Of a stretch of DNA of 11,368 bases, positions 1 through 9,280 are shown in pieces; position 1 is the first letter of the stretch; every line of letters begins with the position of its first letter. The translations under genes and the position numbers were made by a program. The notes under the pieces are model-generated. The model was not told the origin of the DNA, made no database searches, and saw only the letters and a program-made list of their open reading frames with translations. Location: contig JAGFNK010001295.1 of NCBI GenBank assembly GCA_025769875.1, positions 1-11,368 on the forward strand, written 5' to 3'. The stretch comes from Russula earlei. Lineage: Eukaryota; Basidiomycota; Agaricomycetes; Russulales; Russulaceae.

Positions 1-755
1 CCTATTTATAGCGGGCTGGGCTCTGAACACGAACGCGACAACGACCTCGTCCATTTCCATTGCACAAATTCCCATGTTCGTTACAGGGATCGCGGTACTC
101 AAGCTGAGTGGACACCACTTTTAGTAATTTACACGCTTCCTATCAAGACCGTTGGATTAGCAATTCACTAATTTCTACTCGCATATCGTAACCGATGATG
201 TCCCATGGTGCTCTCAACTCGATGATTCAATCATGGCATTTACAGTGGCGCGTGGACTCGAAGTGAGTTTCTGGGGGCGATCGCTGGTCAATGATCATGA
301 AGGGTCCTCGCATCATTAAATTTTGCCTGAATCTCACGCGGTGACAGCGCCATCGTCCACCAGTCCGTTGTCGAGACTTTGGAAGGTCAAGGGACACACT
401 CGTCAAAAGGAGCAACACTACGGGATTTCCACGGCCACCCAGACTCCGGGGACGTAAGCTAACCCTTCTATCCACTTCAAACATTGCGCCGACTTGAAAT
501 AGTTATAGTTCCAGTGCCCAGATATAGCGAACGACCGAACGAACGAACGAGATTCAGACACGATGGCCCCCTCTGATTCTATGACAATCGAAAGTCCAGT
601 AGAACCAGATAACCGCTACAATTCAACTCCGAGCTTTATCTGTCCGGTCGGAGCGAGGAGTGAGTGACCGAGTGAGGTAGAGGAGAATTGCACGTCGTCA
701 CACACACTATTAGCGCAAATTTTACTTTGGCCCCAAAAAGCGACTGAGCCTCTCG

Positions 756-800
756 TACTGTACGCCACTGGGAACTCGGCAGTTCACTACCATCTCGGCG
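756..800 (+). repeat. Left arm of 45-bp perfect inverted repeat
   Basis: These 45 bases are the exact reverse complement of 1263-1307, with no mismatch. The match stops abruptly inside the arms (base 801 against 1262). Outside the arms only a weak, gapped resemblance seems to continue, for example a GGGGC..AAGT-like stretch on both sides. A perfect match of this length is not expected by chance in 11 kb. It may be a terminal inverted repeat of a small non-autonomous element of about 550 bp, or two solo copies of a dispersed repeat in opposite orientation. I could not identify target-site duplications or a transposase. Confidence 0.85.
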
Positions 801-1262
801 GTCACAAATGTCACGAAAGTAACATACATGTAACACACATGCCGAATCAAAGTCCGCCCGGGATGAACATCATGGGCCAGTGCCACGCGAGTAAATGATC
901 AATAGATCCCATTGCGGTGGTCACTCAATGCTGCCTGTAGCCGCTGCTCATACGTATGGTCTTGTGCTGGCCGACTGGACCACCTGTAACATGGCATTGA
1001 GAGAGTACCCAGATCCTCGGAGGCCTCCGAGTCAGTGTACTGTTGGTGATGTGATCACCCAGCTGGAATCAAACTCCGCCCTCTGCCATGACCGCGGTGT
1101 GATGCAGGCGTGATGCAGGTGTGACCCCCAGGCCAAAACATTATTCAAGAACCACTCAATGGACTGCAATTTTCTTTGCTAGAATGACATTAATGGTACT
1201 CGATAGTATAACTACAAAGTTTTGAATAGAGTTGTTTGAGCAGATACAGGGAAAAATGAAAT

Positions 1263-1307
1263 CGCCGAGATGGTAGTGAACTGCCGAGTTCCCAGTGGCG
1301 TACAGTA
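1263..1307 (-). repeat. Right arm of 45-bp perfect inverted repeat
   Basis: This is the partner of 756-800, identical over 45 bases in opposite orientation, with 462 bp between the arms. Perfect identity next to apparently unconserved flanks suggests a recent duplication, selection, or gene conversion between the arms. The interval between them (801-1262) has no recognisable coding sequence. Confidence 0.85.
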
Positions 1308-2084
1308 TCGTCCCACTCATCGGAAGGGGCGAAGTCGGACGTAGACTTGTGATCTTTGACATCGTTAGCCCAATCCACATCAAAGTTTCTTGCCAAAGCA
1401 AAAAGCAAGCAGGCGATCGCTCTACTCTCAAGCCCGAGAAGCGCCCACAATCTCGCTGTCGCCAGGCCACACATGCCGGTCGCGGGTAAGCCATGGACGT
1501 GGGGAGGTCTTTGGCATCGCACGAAGCGGCATGGCGTGCCACACAAACTTGTAAGCGCCCATGAATACATCGCCCTCGTCCCTAGGGCCGCGCATTCCGT
1601 CAAAGCGCAGCGGCGGAGAGCGATACGCAGAAGTACGTGTCATCAATGCGTTGGGCGGCTGCATCGAATAGTAGTGCTTGTCGGGGCACGGCTGACACGC
1701 ATCGGGGTTAAAGGCAAGTCGAAGAAGAGAGGTACGCGGCGGCAGGGTGAGGTGGGCATTGCATGCGCGAGGGGCTTCGTGAGGGGGGCGCAAAGTGTCA
1801 TCACCAGTGCCGAGTAGATCGGTGGACTCACTCGAGAGATATTGATATTCCGTAATCACCGGACGGTGGTGATGAATCACCTGATCTGAGTGCTTTACGT
1901 GAGCTTACCATGTTGTGGACCATGGAGGACCGACAGTAGTACTCCATGACTATCATCTATGCACGGATCCCAATACTAGTCGACACCGACACTGTTTCGT
2001 TTGCGCAGGCAGTCATCTAGATCATTGTTGAAATCATTGTTCGCTGACATCTGCACAGCACTCTTCACGTAACGTGATTCTGAT

Positions 2085-2176
2085 ATGGTCGCCACTACTC
2101 GTCCTGTTCACTCTCCCAGAACACGACTCGCTCGCCCCTTCTCTTTCCCTTCCTACTTTCCCCCCTCGCTTGAACC
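2085..2176 (+). promoter_or_regulatory. CT-rich leader/promoter tract with overlapping uORF
   Basis: Bases of about 2120-2171 are strongly pyrimidine-rich (runs of CCTTCTCTTTCCC type), a feature commonly found just upstream of transcription starts in basidiomycete genes. It ends at AACC before the ATG at 2177, a good start context. An upstream ATG at 2085 opens a different frame that runs to 2369 and so overlaps the homeodomain start. If transcripts begin before 2085, this would act as an inhibitory upstream reading frame. If they begin within or after the CT tract, it is irrelevant. No clear TATA box was seen. Confidence 0.4.
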
Positions 2177-5100
2177 ATGCCAGTTGACGGCTCACTCAGC
2201 TCCTCTTTATCCGTTTCCCCTACATCGCCTAGTCATCGTCCTGACATTTCATCGCACTTTCTCCCGAACTTGGATCCGGCCAATGTCGATTCGGACACGT
2301 TCTACACCTACGTCCCCAACACTATCAAAACCCTCAATCGCACTACCCCCGCGCAGCTCGAGATATTAGAGGATGTATTTGTCTCTGACAAGAAACCTTC
2401 TGCGCCAAGGCGCAACGAACTCGCGAAGAGACTCCAGATGTCTCCCACAGAGATCAAGGCATGCGTCTCCACTCCTTTCCACTATGAAGACTCTCACCCG
2501 CATCCTCTTCCTGCCATCCTTTAGGCATGGTTCCAGAATAGCCGTGCTAAAGAGAAACAAAAACAAGCCACTGCCAACAAGGTCCCCCCAGCCACCTCTC
2601 CATTGAGCTTCGACACGACTCCCCTTGCCATCGCCATCGATGTTGAGGTTGAAAAATATGCTGATCCCATTCCTCCACCACCCGTCACGAAGGTCAAGCG
2701 CCAGACGCCCCAACCGTCACCGAGGACTCCTCAAGATCCTTCAGGGAAACCCCCCCGCGCGGCGAGCACGCGCGGCCGGTACGACTGGACGAACACATCT
2801 ACGATACGCAAGAGCGCGCGACTCGTCTCCGCGTCTGAGGATTTGTCGAGGTCGAGCCGGGTCGTGCCCTTGCCGCGCACACAGCCCCCCAAATCACCCG
2901 CGGACGACTCGCGCGATCAACAACAACCCCACGCCACCTCCACTCGTTCGCCCGCAGAGGCTAGCCCATCCGTGTATGACCTCCGTCGTCCTCTTCCCAT
3001 TTCCCCGTTCATTTCCCCCTACGAGCTATCAACTTCACCCTCCATCGCCTCATCACCAATCCTGTCACAACCACCCGAAGGGTCTTCTTCTGGGACTTCA
3101 ACTTCACAAGTACTCCCATCAATCGACCCCGATTCTTCCGCAGAAAGCACACCCTATATCGTCCCTGGAGCACATCCGGAGCCCCCGTCAACCACTTTTA
3201 CAGAAGTACCTTCCGAGATAATTACAGTCGTCGACTATGCCTCAACTCCTCCCAAATCCCTCAGTCGTGCAGAGACTGAGCACGCTGCAATTGGGACCCC
3301 GCCAATTCAGCAGTCCGACAGCATTGAACAGCATGGTCAAGATGAACCACAGCTATCGACCAAGATGTCATCCCATCCTGACGAGGCATTTGTGGCCCCT
3401 ATGATGTTCCCGCCTCTTAAGTACACTCTCAACTACACGAGGAGGAAACGAAAGCTTGCTTGTCCTAATCCTGTGTTAAATAACCACGCCGTATCCCCCC
3501 CAGTGGCTATGGAGGCTCCCCCTGTGCTCGTGATGGTTGATAATGCAAGCAGTGCTGATACGACAATTCCCCAGAACAACTCTATAGATCCTCACCAGGA
3601 AGCTGTTGTTGCTCTCCCTTCCAGTAGCGGGTGCGTTTGTAACTTTGTAAAGATGGTGCTTGGACATGACCTCATTTGTAAGGGTCATGAGAGATCCATC
3701 TGCTAATCCATCCGAGGGTGAGCAACTTGTCTCGACAGCTCTCCTGGGAGATCGAACCATTACCCCAACTTCTGAGTGAGACTCGTTTTCTCATGCGACG
3801 ATTCCCAATGTGATGGCGTCCCTAGACCAACGTCGATTGGATGTAGTTTCAGCAACTCCCGTGATGCGTCCCCAATTGATGATCCCATTCCACCCATTGG
3901 TGAGGTTGGATCCGCTATGTGAGTCGCTCTTCCACCAATCACATCCAACTCATTCAATTGCACACTTGCAAGTCCTATTCCAAAATCATCTTCAGACGAC
4001 TGTGCCGCAGGAGACAGCAACAAATACTTAGAGTTCTTCGGCTATGACACAGGCACAGAGTACGTGAACCAAATCCTCTAAAGAGGCCTTACTCATTTTT
4101 CATAGCGAGTGGCCTCCGGTTCTGCAACAACCTACAGCTTACCTCGAAAGTACTTCTGATCACAGTCAAACCTGGCCTGCAGAATCAGGTGCGATCCTTG
4201 TGTCGCAATGCGATGATCATGTGGGAATCGTGTCAGTGCATCGATTCGCAAGCATTGGGTGGCAAGAACATTTGTTACTAGATGGAACGCGCTACTTCTC
4301 GAACGCTACTCTTCACGTAGTCACGGACCTTGATTTGCACAAGTCTGAAGAGCTAGATGCGGTCACGAGTTTCCTCGATGGACCGGATACAGAGATTCTT
4401 CCTCCACCACAGTGGGAATTATGGCTCCGTGATGGGAATGAGTCAAGAAGGGGATTCATTCTGGTCAAAGCGTGGGTACACCACGGAGCACGGATGGTGG
4501 CGTCGAAGCATCCTGGATCAGACCTAGATGGACATGTAAATGAAGCAATTGATAGTAAGTCGATGAAAGTTACTTATGCCAGTGTGCGTGTTGATGAATT
4601 TGCAGAGATGGAATCGGAATTTGAGTACTGGCAGTATGTGGTATCTCATCCGGTTCACGCTTTGCTGCCACCAGCAACCATTGCCGAAGCGGTCGAGATC
4701 CTCACGTGGATCTATAACTGTATGTTATGTGGCGTATCCTAGTTGTTACCATTTCTTCATGCTGTGTCAGGTTGGCTGGCACTATCGCCCCATCATTCTC
4801 AGCTCCCATTTAGTCAAGAAGAATGTCAGGAGTTGTTGACGCAACTCCGTTCTTTTAGTCGTGAGCCTCACTACAGTGAAATATGACCCTTTCACGTACT
4901 TTCCATCTAGACACGTCTGCTGAGACAAAGTCCCTTGTTCGCACATGTGTTGTATCCACAGTACTTGCTCGCGTCGGTAAGTTTTTGGCCCGCTTTGGAG
5001 TTACTAGTCTTATAGAGTATCGTTCAGTTGCATGGCGGCAGGGTCGACACTGGGACTGTGCGACATCTCAAGGATCGCGGCAAGGCAGCAATGATCCTTC

Positions 5101-5272
5101 AGATACCATTTCGCTTCCGTGTTCTGGGGAGGAGTTCACCGTCTTCTTTGTTTGTTCTGGTCTCTCCAACGTTTCCTGGAATGATCACATCATCATCAAA
5201 GTTTCAGCACGGAACATGGCGTACGCCGCGCTAGTTATCATTTCCTTTTCATTAGGGCGCCTACTTGCCTGA
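2177..5272 (+). CDS. Homeodomain protein with C-terminal WW-like conserved region
   Basis: Predicted nuclear DNA-binding protein of about 874 residues. Proposed exons are 2177-2458, 2525-3630, 3683-3775, 3826-3918, 3973-4059, 4106-4554, 4606-4719, 4771-4860, 4911-4976 and 5028-5272. Apart from the first (GC-AG), introns are GT-AG with good donors and lengths of 46-54 nt, and the frame stays open throughout. The homeodomain spans residues of about 49-108: the L16/F20 pair (QLEILEDVF), then AWFQNSRAK with W48, F49, N51 and R53 in correct spacing. Residues of about 108-550 are low-complexity, rich in Pro and Ser, with a basic RRKRK stretch. Residues of about 600-793 resemble an expanded agaricomycete family: a WW-like GW(x)nDGTRYF start lacking the second Trp, then VTDLDL, PPQWELWL, VHHGARM, EFEYWQYV and EECQELL. 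The last exon and stop are uncertain because other frames are also open. Two separate genes remain possible. Confidence 0.65.
2459..2524 (+). other. GC-AG intron inside homeodomain helix 3
   Basis: This 66-nt phase-0 intron begins GCATGC and ends TTTAG. Removing exactly these bases joins TEIK to AWFQN and gives standard homeodomain numbering, with Ile45, Trp48, Phe49 and Asn51 correctly placed. The nearest GT donor, at 2465 (GTCTCC), would insert Ala-Cys into the recognition helix and break that spacing. The heptamer AGGCATG occurs at both edges (2457-2463 and 2523-2529), so the cut position within the repeat cannot be told from the mRNA. Its length is a multiple of three, but its TAG acceptor is an in-frame stop, so retention would truncate the protein before the DNA-contacting residues. 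Confidence 0.7.
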
Positions 5273-5849
5273 TCTACAGTTAGAAATTCCTGGTTACGTG
5301 ACGCGATGATAAAGAACGCCTACTCGGATTCTTCTGGCTGCTGTTATTCTCGGTCTCCCGGTGGTATTCATCATACTCCTTGGTATCACCTTGTTTCACG
5401 ACTGATTTCTTTGACGGCCTTCAAGTTCTCCTTGGATGTATTTTTATCGTTTCAAAAATGTACAGATACAAGCCGTGTATCGACAATCTCATTTTGTACC
5501 ATCGCAGAGAAGGACTATTAGTTGACATTGGAAAGGTGTGTTTATAGCCAACCGGATTCTAACAAATACATGAAGGACCTATATAGGAGAGCCAGGGGAT
5601 CGTACGTCCCGCTCACATGATTCCGCCGCTCGCGGCAATGTTCCTTACAGCGCACAGGGACGTGCAGTTACCGATCGTGTCGACGTGTGGAATGTTTGAA
5701 ATGTCTATCAGTCCAATTGAAATATACGAGTACTGAGATTGAAACCTGACAGCTCGGGATGGGGTCGAGACAACTAACACCTGACACTCGAATCGCATCG
5801 CCTACCTCTTATCGTCCTCATCTGTTCTCACCCACCCTCGTTCTCCTCG
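5273..5849 (+). other. Intergenic stretch with residual coding signal
   Basis: No complete gene is visible. Between about 5256 and 5560 two frames carry hydrophobic, protein-like text. One contains a segment around LPVVFIILLGI (about 5325-5400), broken upstream by two adjacent stops (TGATAA at 5307-5312). The other runs about 80 codons from 5311 (begins KERLLGFF) and includes LLGCIFIV. These may be extra exons or decayed exons of the upstream homeodomain gene, whose family relatives have membrane segments in this position. A TATA-like CTATATAGG lies near 5579, about 270 bp before the next start codon. Confidence 0.4.
5785..5849 (+). promoter_or_regulatory. CT-rich tract before the caspase-like gene
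   Basis: The bases immediately before the ATG at 5850 are rich in C and T (CTCTTATCGTCCTCATC and CTCGTTCTCCTCG types), like the tract before the gene at 2177. Such tracts usually mark the start-site region of fungal genes. No binding-site motif is recognised. Confidence 0.35.
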
Positions 5850-8800
5850 ATGTCTTCTTTTCCGGTGTCTGTGAAGGCCACTACTAACAGCGAGGCAGCT
5901 TCGTTCGCCTATCCATCCCAATCCTCCAATCCTGTATCTACCAGGCCGGGCCTCAATGTTGTTTTCCTTGACTGTCATACAGGCAGTCTCATCTCCTTCA
6001 AGACTTTCGACATTCTTTTCGACTCCTCTGAATGGGATCGTTTTGCGTCCGCGATCGAGTCTGACACACTTTTCCCTAACACGTATGTCTTGATCGCCAC
6101 CCAGCAAGGCCGTGCTGGAGTGGTGTCGAATATTACCGATCGTGGACGCCGTGCGATCCATCTCTTGGGAGGATTCGCGTTCCAGAATGTTGATTGCGCA
6201 AAGATCACCGCCTGGGCCTTTGTTGGCCAGCATGGCGCAGGCATCGGTACCTCCCTCGACAGCTTTTCATTCGACGCACGCTCGGCAGAGCTTTCTTCCA
6301 TCGAGCTCACCGATATGCCGCCATCTTGTAGAACTCACGTCATTCGCGCTACTTCAAACGGCACTGGATATATCAGCGCACGGATTCTTTACGACAACGT
6401 GGAGTTTGTAGGGTCCGGCTCTAATGGGCTGAACGTCGTCGTCATCGACCCGGCTTCGGCCACCGTGCAACAAGTTTCATCATTCGGCTCCTCTCCTTCA
6501 GACGCAAATGCGTTTGCTCAGCTCGTAGAATCCAAACCAGCAAATTGGATTTTCGCGGTAGCTTTTAAAGCATTCTCCCCCTCCCTTCTCTCTCCGCCCA
6601 TCAAACGTGTGTTGGAAAGTATCGGCAGCAAAGTCGTGTCAGGTCCTGTCTCAAATGGAATGTCATGGGTGGTAATTGGATCACGCGCTTTCGATGATAC
6701 GGGGGTCAGTGAAGTATCATCCCAAGGGCCAAGCAGCCAAGCGAACTATTACTTCGATGCCGATGCAGATCGTGAAGGACAAGCTAGCTTTATACTGGAG
6801 TGCCGAGGTGCCTACAATGTTAGTCTCGATATCGTTGTTGATGGATGTGTCTTGGAGTCGTCCAAGGCTGGCCCAAACTACAACCTTCGCATCGCGGCCA
6901 TATCCCCTTATACTGGGATTGTTTGTGGTCACCGAGCCTACGATGTCAGGGAACTGAGTGATCAGAAATCACTCACCGAATTCATCGAACAGGTTCGGGT
7001 CTCTTAATTCGCATTATTCATCCATTGACATCCTTACAAGATCCCTCTCGGTTACTTGACGGCGATTGTCTATCAGCCACCTGATGGATTCACTTTTCCC
7101 GCTGCGCTTAGCAAGCTCCTTTCTCTCATGAGTCAATTACCAATCGAACTTGTTCTTCCCGGAACTATGTATGGGCTGCTTTACCGCAAGGGTTCTGGCC
7201 CGGCAAGGTCATTCTATCGAAACATCAGCCAGTCCGCAGACGGTTGGAGTGGTGCGGACACGTTTGCCTTGACGTGCCGCGTTTTCCTTGCTCGGCGGCC
7301 TCCGATCTCACGGATCGAAGCATTTTCTGCTGGCTTTTTTGCGGGAAATCGTGCATATGTTACAATCGACATGCGCACTGTCGAGTTCAGCTGGGATAAC
7401 CGCGGACTCAACGTCGTCGCGTTCAACGGATATGGGACGGTTGTGAACATCGCATCGTTCGATACTTGGGCTAATCAGACCGCAGCCGATCGTTTCGCTT
7501 CCTTGATCGAGGAACTACCTGCGGGCACAGGAGTGGCCGTCGTCATAGTCGACGAAGGCACATATCGCCTAAATGATCGTGCAATTCAGGCCATAAAGTC
7601 ACTTGGAGGCACCAAGTTGGGCAGTGTAGCCTATCGTGGCTCATACGCTCTGATTGGATGCAAAGGAAGGTCTGCAGGTTGCGTCGCGGAAGCCTTCAGT
7701 CCCTCTGGGTCACTTGGTGCTCTCGTGAAATCATACACTCCAGGCGCTGAGCCGGGCCCATCTGACAAGGGCAACTGGCTTTCCATCTCGACAGACTCGA
7801 GCTCACACAATAACCACATCCTTCTTGATGGCGTCGAGATAACGCCAGATACGACATTTGGACTAGGCATACAGCTCCTTGCGGTCGGCCAACAATATCC
7901 AGTGGTGGACGAGGTATTGGGCGATAATGTCGAGGGACTGATCGAGGCCATGCGTGAACACACACAGACAGTATATGCCATGTATATACCTGGATCGTGC
8001 TCAGGTACACGAGCCGCTACTATTCTCAGAAGCTTCCTTGGCTCCACAAAGACGGACGATCTTAACGGCAAAGGCAGGATTGTTGTGGGTGTACCGGGTG
8101 GCGGTTCAGGAAGTGCACTGGAACACATGTTTGTGGAGGAACCTGTCTCGATCTCGTTCTGGACTGGGCCATTTGTCTCTGCGACCACGAGTCACACTCG
8201 ACCAAGGAGGGTCAAACGATTCCAGTGGGTGGTAGGACTTGGGGGCGATAGGGGCGGTCGTCGGAATACTGGCGTATATTGGCTTATTTTTCTTTCAAGA
8301 CTCAAAAGAGAAAGATAAACCTGCCCCAAATTCGGGCCCCACGGCCCCCACCACACCATCGACCGCCGCACCCGAGGGGGTCACTGTTTCAAACCCAATC
8401 GATCCTCCGCCAAAAGACGTATCGAAGGTTGTTCGTCGAGGCCTGTTTATTGCCGTTGACTCTTGCCGTCAGATTACCGAGCCTGGCCGGGGTGGTGATC
8501 CCAAGGTGACCACCATCTGTGACTTCAAGGGAGCGGCCTATCCCAATGTCGAGAAGATACGGGCATTTTATGCCAATAAAGATGGCGGCACGTTCATGCA
8601 GAGCACGGTATTCCTCAACGACGACCCGAGCACTCCTGCGGCTCTGTGGCCTACTGTTGCCAACGTGCAAGAGCATGTACGACAACTTGTTCGAGACACC
8701 AAGGATGGCGAAGTCGCTCTTGTTCACATCTGGAGTCACGGGACTGAGCGGGGGCCCATCGCTTCCAAAGGAAAAGCCGCCGCCGGGCGTCCGAAACCCG

Positions 8801-9280
8801 TATAACGACGCAGTCACCCTTGCCCGCACTGAGCTGCAGAGCATGATCGCCAATCTCTCCACGCGGATCAACTTCACCTTCGTTTTCAATTGTTGTCATA
8901 GTGGCCGATGGCTTGGGCCTCAAGAACAAGTGCCTCGCGGGATCGCTCTCGCTGGGGCCCGGGAAGACAGGGCGTTATCGCTCAAGCTGACTTCCGATCC
9001 ATTTGGGCTTCATAACCCGACCCTGTCGTTGCACTTTCTTTTGTCGCGCTGTAAAACGGGACCCTTCCCGACATATGAGGAAATACGCAAACAAATCGAA
9101 GACACCTTGAACAGATGGGTAAAACCGCTTCTCTTGGAACTGAAGGATGACAACGGAAACCATTTGTACGATGACTCGAACCGCCACTTTCTATATTCTC
9201 TTGCAATACAACCCCTTCCATCACCGATCCGAAGAGACTTCGCTGGTTGGACGCTATTTCTTGAGAGAGGGGAGACGTGA
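5850..9280 (+). CDS. Five ILEI/PANDER-like domains, membrane helix and caspase-like peptidase
   Basis: Predicted membrane-anchored protease of about 1,100 residues. Exon 1 is 5850-6992. A clear 48-nt phase-0 intron (GTTCGG...TTACAAG) follows to 7040, and exon 2 is 7041 to about 8174. Five ILEI-like repeats lie at residues of about 32-131, 173-280, 311-430, 474-592 and 626-745, with hallmarks such as GLNVVVIDP, SFDTW, DRFASLIEELPAG, IKSLGG and SYALIG. Repeat 4 is the most typical and repeat 5 the most diverged. A helix of about 18 residues (GAIGAVVGILAYIGLFFF, about 762-779) and a Pro/Thr-rich linker lead to a caspase p20 fold: GLFIAVDS, LNDDPST, HIWSHG (His at 8737-8739) and FNCCHSG (Cys at 8894-8896). 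The frame changes near 8175-8235 (probable 61-nt intron with GTCTCT donor) and between 8740 and 8840 (unresolved). There is no N-terminal signal peptide. Possible functions are glycan- or ligand-triggered proteolysis or cell death, but no substrate can be named. Confidence 0.8.
8175..8235 (+). other. Probable intron before the membrane helix
   Basis: The frame carrying the fifth ILEI repeat and the frame carrying the membrane helix differ by one base. Removing 61 bases from GTCTCT to GGTAG restores continuity, placing the helix right after GPF. The length fits other introns in the window, but GTCTCT is a weak donor. An alternative 103-nt intron from 8133 (GTGGAG) to the same acceptor also restores the frame. 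A simple indel is a third option. Confidence 0.45.
8740..8840 (+). other. Frame break between catalytic His and Cys segments
   Basis: The catalytic His segment reads in one frame, which stays open to a TAA at 8803-8805. The Cys segment reads one base further on, in a frame open through this region. A run of five Gs at 8750-8754 is a natural place for a one-base indel. Reading the second frame from there gives a plausible helix (ARTELQSMI) before FNCCHSG. A 40-nt GTATAA...CTGCAG intron (8800-8839) would also join the frames, but it is shorter than any other intron here and would remove ARTELQ. Confidence 0.6.

Larger units (their letters stand above)
1..2084. other. Long gene-poor 5' region
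   Basis: I find no gene I can support in this 2-kb stretch. Open frames occur on both strands (up to about 150 codons around 1356-1880), but they overlap in several frames at once, show no recognisable domain, and have rearrangement-like composition such as runs of Arg and Pro. Short simple repeats are present: a CGAA tract at about 536-550 and a 10-bp direct duplication (GTGATGCAGG) at 1099-1108 and 1110-1119. The only striking structure is the 45-bp inverted repeat listed separately. The region is probably intergenic DNA with decayed repeat sequence. A small non-coding RNA or a heavily split gene cannot be excluded. Confidence 0.55.

Noticed and set aside
528..550. CGAA tetranucleotide tract as an array or CRISPR-like repeat
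   Set aside because: Only about three perfect units with no spacers; an ordinary short simple repeat.
1356..1880. Overlapping open frames of about 150 codons on both strands
   Set aside because: They overlap each other in several frames, have no recognisable motif and lack supporting splice or context evidence.
2465..2524. GT-AG intron starting at 2465 instead of the GC-AG intron
   Set aside because: It would add two residues in homeodomain helix 3 and break the spacing of I45, W48 and N51.
2177..2713. Mating-type A (HD1/HD2) locus
   Set aside because: Only one homeodomain gene is present, with no divergent partner and no MIP or beta-flanking gene nearby, so nothing marks this as a mating locus.
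5850..5940. Secretory signal peptide at the start of the ILEI-caspase protein
   Set aside because: The first 30 residues are Ser/Thr-rich and polar with no hydrophobic core.
7631..8188. 185-codon frame on the minus strand
   Set aside because: It is antisense to ILEI repeats 4-5, which have clear domain signatures, so it is a shadow of that coding sequence.
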